From NCBI GenBank assembly GCA_002898675.1, contig BEHW01000079.1, positions 1 through 9,826 of the forward strand: 9,826 bases of DNA. The letters are read 5' to 3'. The stretch comes from a bacterium HR20 (GTDB taxonomy: Bacteria > Bacteroidota > Ignavibacteria > Kapaibacteriales > NICIL-2). Below are positions 7,077-9,826 of this stretch, one piece after another. The notes beneath the pieces were generated by a model. That model was not told the DNA's origin and did no database searches. It was given only the letters and a program-made list of their open reading frames with translations. The position numbers and the translations under genes are program-made. Every line of letters begins with the position of its first letter. Within the stretch, counting starts at the first letter, position 1.

Positions 7077-8386
7077 AACTCCGGCAGCCCCCGCTCGTCG
7101 AGGCGAGCAACAATTCGATCCCCACTGGTGAAGTCACCGGCCAGGATTCGGAGCGAGAGTGGATCGGTGATGTGCCGCTGGATCGCACGTTTGAGTGGAC
7201 GTGCACCGAATTGCGGATCGAAGCCAATAGTGCCAAGCCAGTCGGCAACCTCGTCGGTAAGCTCTAAGTGAATGCCGTTTGCTTCTAATCGCTGCTGAAG
7301 TGCGCGGATTTGCAGGAGCACAATCTGGCGAATTTCACTCCGCACCAGCGGCTTGAAGACAATGATCTCGTCAATGCGGTTGAGAAACTCCGGTCGGAAG
7401 CGCTGACGCAAAATCTCCGCAATGCGCACCCGTGCCTCGCGCATGATCTCCTCGCGGGTTTCTTCGGTGACTTCGTGGAGCCGATCAAGTAGTACTTCCG
7501 TGCCAAGGTTCGAAGTCATGATGATGATTGTGTTGCGGAAGTTGACAGTCCGCCCCTTGTTGTCGGTAAGCCGTCCGTCATCGAGAACTTGGAGAAGGAC
7601 GTTGAAGACATCGTTGTGCGCTTTTTCGATTTCGTCGAAGAGCACAACAGAGTACGGACGGCGGCGAACAGCTTCGGTGAGCTGGCCGCCTTCTTCATAC
7701 CCGACGTAGCCCGGCGGAGCACCGATAAGACGCGAGACCGAGTGCTTTTCCATGTACTCGCTCATGTCTATCGGCACGATCGCGTTTTCGTCGTCGAAGA
7801 GAAATTCCGCCAGTGCCTTGGCCATTTCTGTTTTTCCGACGCCGGTGGTGCCGAGGAAGATGAATGAGCCGATCGGGCGGTTGGGGTCTGCTAAGCCAGC
7901 GCGTGCGCGACGAATCGCATTGGCGATCGTCGTGATTGCTTCTTCCTGATCCACGATGCGTTGGTGGAGGCGTTCCTCCATCTTGAGCAGTTTGGTGCGC
8001 TCGGACTCCAGCATGCGTTGAACGGGAATGCCTGTCCATTTTGCAACGATTTCTGCAATGTCTTCGGCGGTCACTTCCTCTTTGAGTAGGGCACCACTGG
8101 CTTGCAGCTCTGCTAAGCGCTCGTTGAGTTGGTCGAGCTCTTTTTGAAGCTCGAGCAAGACGCCATAGCGCAGCTCAGCGACGCGACCGTAATCGCCAAT
8201 CCGCTCAGCATCGGCAGCTTCGAGCTTGGTTTGCTCGATTTGCTCCTTGATGTCGCGAATGCGGCTGATGAGCTGCTTTTCCTGTTCCCAGCGAGCTTTG
8301 AGCGCCGCATGCTTTTCCCGAAGACTTGCCAGTTCCCGTTCGATTTCCTCCAATCGGCGGCGCGTAGCCTGAAGTGTGTCGTTCAT
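7049..8386 (-). CDS. clpB: Stand-alone C-terminal half of ClpB disaggregase (partial M-domain + AAA+ module 2)
   Basis: This 445-residue protein aligns with only the second half of ClpB (full length ~860), an ATP-driven cytoplasmic disaggregase working with DnaK. Residues 1-100 are a charged coiled coil matching most of the ClpB M-domain. The second AAA+ module follows: Walker A GTTGVGKT (179-186), pore loop GYVG (226-229), Walker B with DE at 251-252, sensor 1 TSN (291-293), arginine finger in FLNRIDE (R337) and sensor 2 GAR (R396). The Clp_N domain and first AAA+ module are absent. ClpB similarity begins almost exactly at this ATG. The frame extends only 16 codons upstream to a TTG at 8434 through unrelated residues, then meets an in-frame TAA. 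No Shine-Dalgarno or recognisable promoter precedes it, and ATG at 8392 is an equally possible start. Intact motifs argue for a functional protein, possibly half of a split ClpB; a truncated remnant is the alternative. Confidence 0.88.
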   Translation of the reverse strand: MNDTLQATRRRLEEIERELASLREKHAALKARWEQEKQLISRIRDIKEQIEQTKLEAADAERIGDYGRVAELRYGVLLELQKELDQLNERLAELQASGALLKEEVTAEDIAEIVAKWTGIPVQRMLESERTKLLKMEERLHQRIVDQEEAITTIANAIRRARAGLADPNRPIGSFIFLGTTGVGKTEMAKALAEFLFDDENAIVPIDMSEYMEKHSVSRLIGAPPGYVGYEEGGQLTEAVRRRPYSVVLFDEIEKAHNDVFNVLLQVLDDGRLTDNKGRTVNFRNTIIIMTSNLGTEVLLDRLHEVTEETREEIMREARVRIAEILRQRFRPEFLNRIDEIIVFKPLVRSEIRQIVLLQIRALQQRLEANGIHLELTDEVADWLGTIGFDPQFGARPLKRAIQRHITDPLSLRILAGDFTSGDRIVARLDERGLPEFYKENVASS

Positions 8387-8470
8387 ATGCATGAGGGAGA
8401 AGATTGAAATTGCTGTGGCGGAAAAGACGAGCAATGCACTTGTTTATGTCATTGTGCGTCGTCGTGCTGG

Positions 8471-8478
8471 TAATTTTG
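8471..8478 (+). promoter_or_regulatory. Probable -7 element for plsY-gpsA
   Basis: TAATTTTG matches the Bacteroidota TAnnTTTG element exactly and ends 38 bases before the plsY ATG, implying a start of transcription near 8485. The upstream -33 match is imperfect: an ATTG at 8451-8454 is only 16 bases away. The rest of the divergent gap 8387-8516 shows no other feature and no matching element for the minus-strand clpB-like gene. Confidence 0.45.
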
Positions 8479-8516
8479 CATGTGAATGTTGAACATCGCT
8501 CCATGAGCACGCCACG

Positions 8517-9230
8517 ATGGTATTCGATCCACCTCTGCGGCTGATAGTTGTCGCAGTTGTGAGCTACTTGCTCGGTTCTTTCCCAACAGCAGTGGTTGTC
8601 AGTCGGCTCTTTTTCGGCTTCGACATTCGAACCCGTGGCAGTGGGAATATGGGGAGCACCAATGCGTTCCGTGTACTTGGGTGGAAGTGGGGGCTGATCG
8701 TTCAAGTAGTGGACGTCCTCAAAGGATTGCTCGCGGTGACAGTGGTCGCGCATTTGATGGTTGGACAAGCGCTGCCGTTTACTAACCGCACTCCGTTTGA
8801 GGATATTACCGTTGTGCGTTTGATCGCAGGAACATCGGCAGTAGTCGGGCACATTTTCAGCATCTTCGTCGGTTTTCGTGGAGGGAAAGGGGTCAATACA
8901 GCAGCGGGAATGCTCGTAGGCATCGCTCCGGTTGAAATTGGAATTGCATTTGGCGTGTTCCTGCTCGCTGTTGTGCTTAGCGGCTACATTTCGCTTGGTT
9001 CGATCTCGGCTGCGATTGTCTTTCCAGGAGCAATGCTGGTTCGCCACAATGTCTGCGGAGCAGAAATCAATGGCTATCACATCCTCATTTGGTTCGCTTG
9101 CGTTGTGTCCGCATTGATCCTCTACGCACACCGCAGTAACATAAAGCGTCTTCTCGAGGGTCGAGAGAACCGTTTCGAGAAGCTATGGCTCGTTCGCCTG
9201 CGATGTTCGCTCCGCCGTGGGCAGCACTGA
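8517..9230 (+). CDS. plsY: Acyl-phosphate:glycerol-3-phosphate acyltransferase PlsY
   Basis: PlsY is an integral inner-membrane enzyme that moves the acyl chain from acyl-phosphate (made by PlsX) onto glycerol-3-phosphate, forming lysophosphatidic acid, the first committed step of phospholipid synthesis. All three family motifs are present. Motif 1 comprises YLLGSFPTA (17-25) and RGSGNMGSTNAFRVLG (40-55), motif 2 is GHIFSIFVGFRGGKGVNT (111-128) and motif 3 is HRSNIKRLLEGREN (205-218). Hydrophobic segments near 7-30, 58-80, 100-118, 132-155, 157-175 and 188-204 fit the multi-pass fold. At 237 residues it is slightly longer than typical members (about 200-220), with a loop around residues 84-98 and a basic tail. 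The ATG gives the expected N-terminus and has no evident Shine-Dalgarno. gpsA follows after 21 bp and supplies its substrate, so the two form a natural operon. Confidence 0.95.
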   Translation: MVFDPPLRLIVVAVVSYLLGSFPTAVVVSRLFFGFDIRTRGSGNMGSTNAFRVLGWKWGLIVQVVDVLKGLLAVTVVAHLMVGQALPFTNRTPFEDITVVRLIAGTSAVVGHIFSIFVGFRGGKGVNTAAGMLVGIAPVEIGIAFGVFLLAVVLSGYISLGSISAAIVFPGAMLVRHNVCGAEINGYHILIWFACVVSALILYAHRSNIKRLLEGRENRFEKLWLVRLRCSLRRGQH

Positions 9231-9251
9231 TTCCAACGAGGCAATCGTTCG

Positions 9252-9826
9252 ATGACCATCGGAATTCTGGGAGCAGGCGGCTGGGGCACAGCACTTGCCT
9301 GCATTGCTGCCGATAACAGCCATCGGGTGATTCTCTGGGCGCGAGAATCTGCCGTTGCGGAGGCGATCAATCGCAGTCGCGAAAACGCGACCTACCTTCC
9401 TGGTGTTTCGATCCCGTCTTGCGTCGAAGCAACGAGTGAGCCAGGTGCAGTCGCGCTCGCTGATTTCGTCGTGCTCGCAATTCCGACTCAACATCTCCGG
9501 AACGCTCTACAAACGTACCGTTTCCCGATTGCAGGGAAGCTCCTCGTCAACGCAGCAAAGGGAATCGAGCGCGGTACGCATATGCGCATTTCACAAGTGC
9601 TCCGCCAGGTCATCGGCGTCGCAAGCGATGACTACGTCGTCTTGAGTGGTCCCAGCCATGCCGAAGAAGTCGCGCGCGGAGTGCCGACAGCCGTCGTGGC
9701 GGCCTCCAGCAGCGAGAGTGCGGCAGAAATTGTCCAACGTGCGCTCGGTACACCGAGTTTCCGCATCTACCGTTCGCTCGATGTTGTCGGCGTTGAGCTT
9801 GGCGGTGCACTCAAGAACGTCATCGC
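9252..9826 (+). CDS. gpsA: NAD(P)H-dependent glycerol-3-phosphate dehydrogenase GpsA (3' end beyond window)
   Basis: GpsA reduces dihydroxyacetone phosphate to sn-glycerol-3-phosphate in the cytoplasm, feeding PlsY and the phospholipid pathway. The visible 191 residues (of about 330 usual) start with the Rossmann dinucleotide motif GAGGWGTALA (7-16). They continue with VVLAIPTQHLR (73-83), NAAKGIERG (100-108) with the conserved K103, SGPSHAEEVARG (132-143) and GVELGGALKNV (180-190) with catalytic K188. The start is supported by the immediate Rossmann beta strand and a modest GAGG at 9238-9241, ten bases upstream. It lies 21 bp after plsY, consistent with cotranscription. The coding frame runs open to the window edge with no sign of damage. 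Confidence 0.95.
   Translation, partial: MTIGILGAGGWGTALACIAADNSHRVILWARESAVAEAINRSRENATYLPGVSIPSCVEATSEPGAVALADFVVLAIPTQHLRNALQTYRFPIAGKLLVNAAKGIERGTHMRISQVLRQVIGVASDDYVVLSGPSHAEEVARGVPTAVVAASSSESAAEIVQRALGTPSFRIYRSLDVVGVELGGALKNVI

Noticed and set aside
7093..7108. Small hairpin (GCTCG/CGAGC, 6-base loop) near the tsaD/clpB convergent ends
   Set aside because: The stem is only 5 bp, lies within clpB coding sequence and has no adjacent T-run, so it is not supported as a terminator.
8387..8434. TTG start adding 16 residues to the ClpB half, including a short hydrophobic stretch
   Set aside because: The residues are unrelated to ClpB and no ribosome-binding site precedes the TTG; it is possible but less likely than the ATG at 8386 or 8392.
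8205..9131. A 308-codon minus-strand open frame spanning plsY and the clpB start
   Set aside because: I checked it as a possible source of the missing ClpB N-half. Its translation (Cys/His/Asn-rich) has no Clp_N or AAA+ motif and is antisense to intact plsY.
1..9826. tRNA/rRNA genes, insertion sequences, CRISPR arrays, long repeats, riboswitches
   Set aside because: None were seen: almost the whole window is accounted for by protein-coding genes, and the two gaps (196 and 130 bp) hold only promoter-like elements.

Overview
This 9.8 kb window is gene-dense bacterial chromosome from a moderately GC-rich genome, most likely from the Bacteroidota/Chlorobiota (FCB) group. Three observations point that way. 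The sequence TAnnTTTG, typical of Bacteroidota -7 promoter elements, occurs in both intergenic gaps. Most genes lack a clear Shine-Dalgarno sequence. The first gene encodes a large secreted protein of the IgGFc-binding plus Ig-like (ASH/HYDIN) type that is common in that group. A Kapabacteria-like lineage is possible, but this is inference and not shown by the window.

Layout: (1) Bases 1-2432, minus strand: one uninterrupted reading frame that runs off the left edge. It encodes at least 810 residues of an exported IgGFc-binding-domain protein with two Ig-like repeats at its visible C-terminal part. (2) Bases 2433-2628: a divergent promoter region, with Bacteroidota-type elements facing each way. 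(3) Bases 2629-7076, plus strand: a tight four-gene cluster of split transketolase N- and C-subunits, an exported DUF4139-family protein and the tRNA t6A-modification enzyme TsaD. Gaps are 22 bp, a 20-bp overlap, and 3 bp. (4) Bases 7049-8386, minus strand: a stand-alone C-terminal half of the disaggregase ClpB, made of part of the M-domain plus the second AAA+ module. Its 3' end overlaps tsaD by 28 bp. (5) Bases 8387-8516: a second divergent gap with a plus-strand promoter-like element. (6) Bases 8517 to the right edge, plus strand: plsY and gpsA, consecutive steps of glycerolipid synthesis (GpsA makes glycerol-3-phosphate, PlsY acylates it). gpsA is cut by the window edge.

Most of the content is housekeeping. 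The most unusual item is the half-length clpB. Its homology to ClpB starts almost exactly at an in-frame ATG inside the M-domain, an in-frame stop lies just upstream, and there is no room for the missing Clp_N and first AAA+ domains before intact plsY. Its motifs are well kept, so it may be a natural split or a specialised half-disaggregase and not simply debris. I found no RNA genes, insertion sequences, CRISPR arrays or convincing terminators. I do not see a clearly new multi-gene system here.
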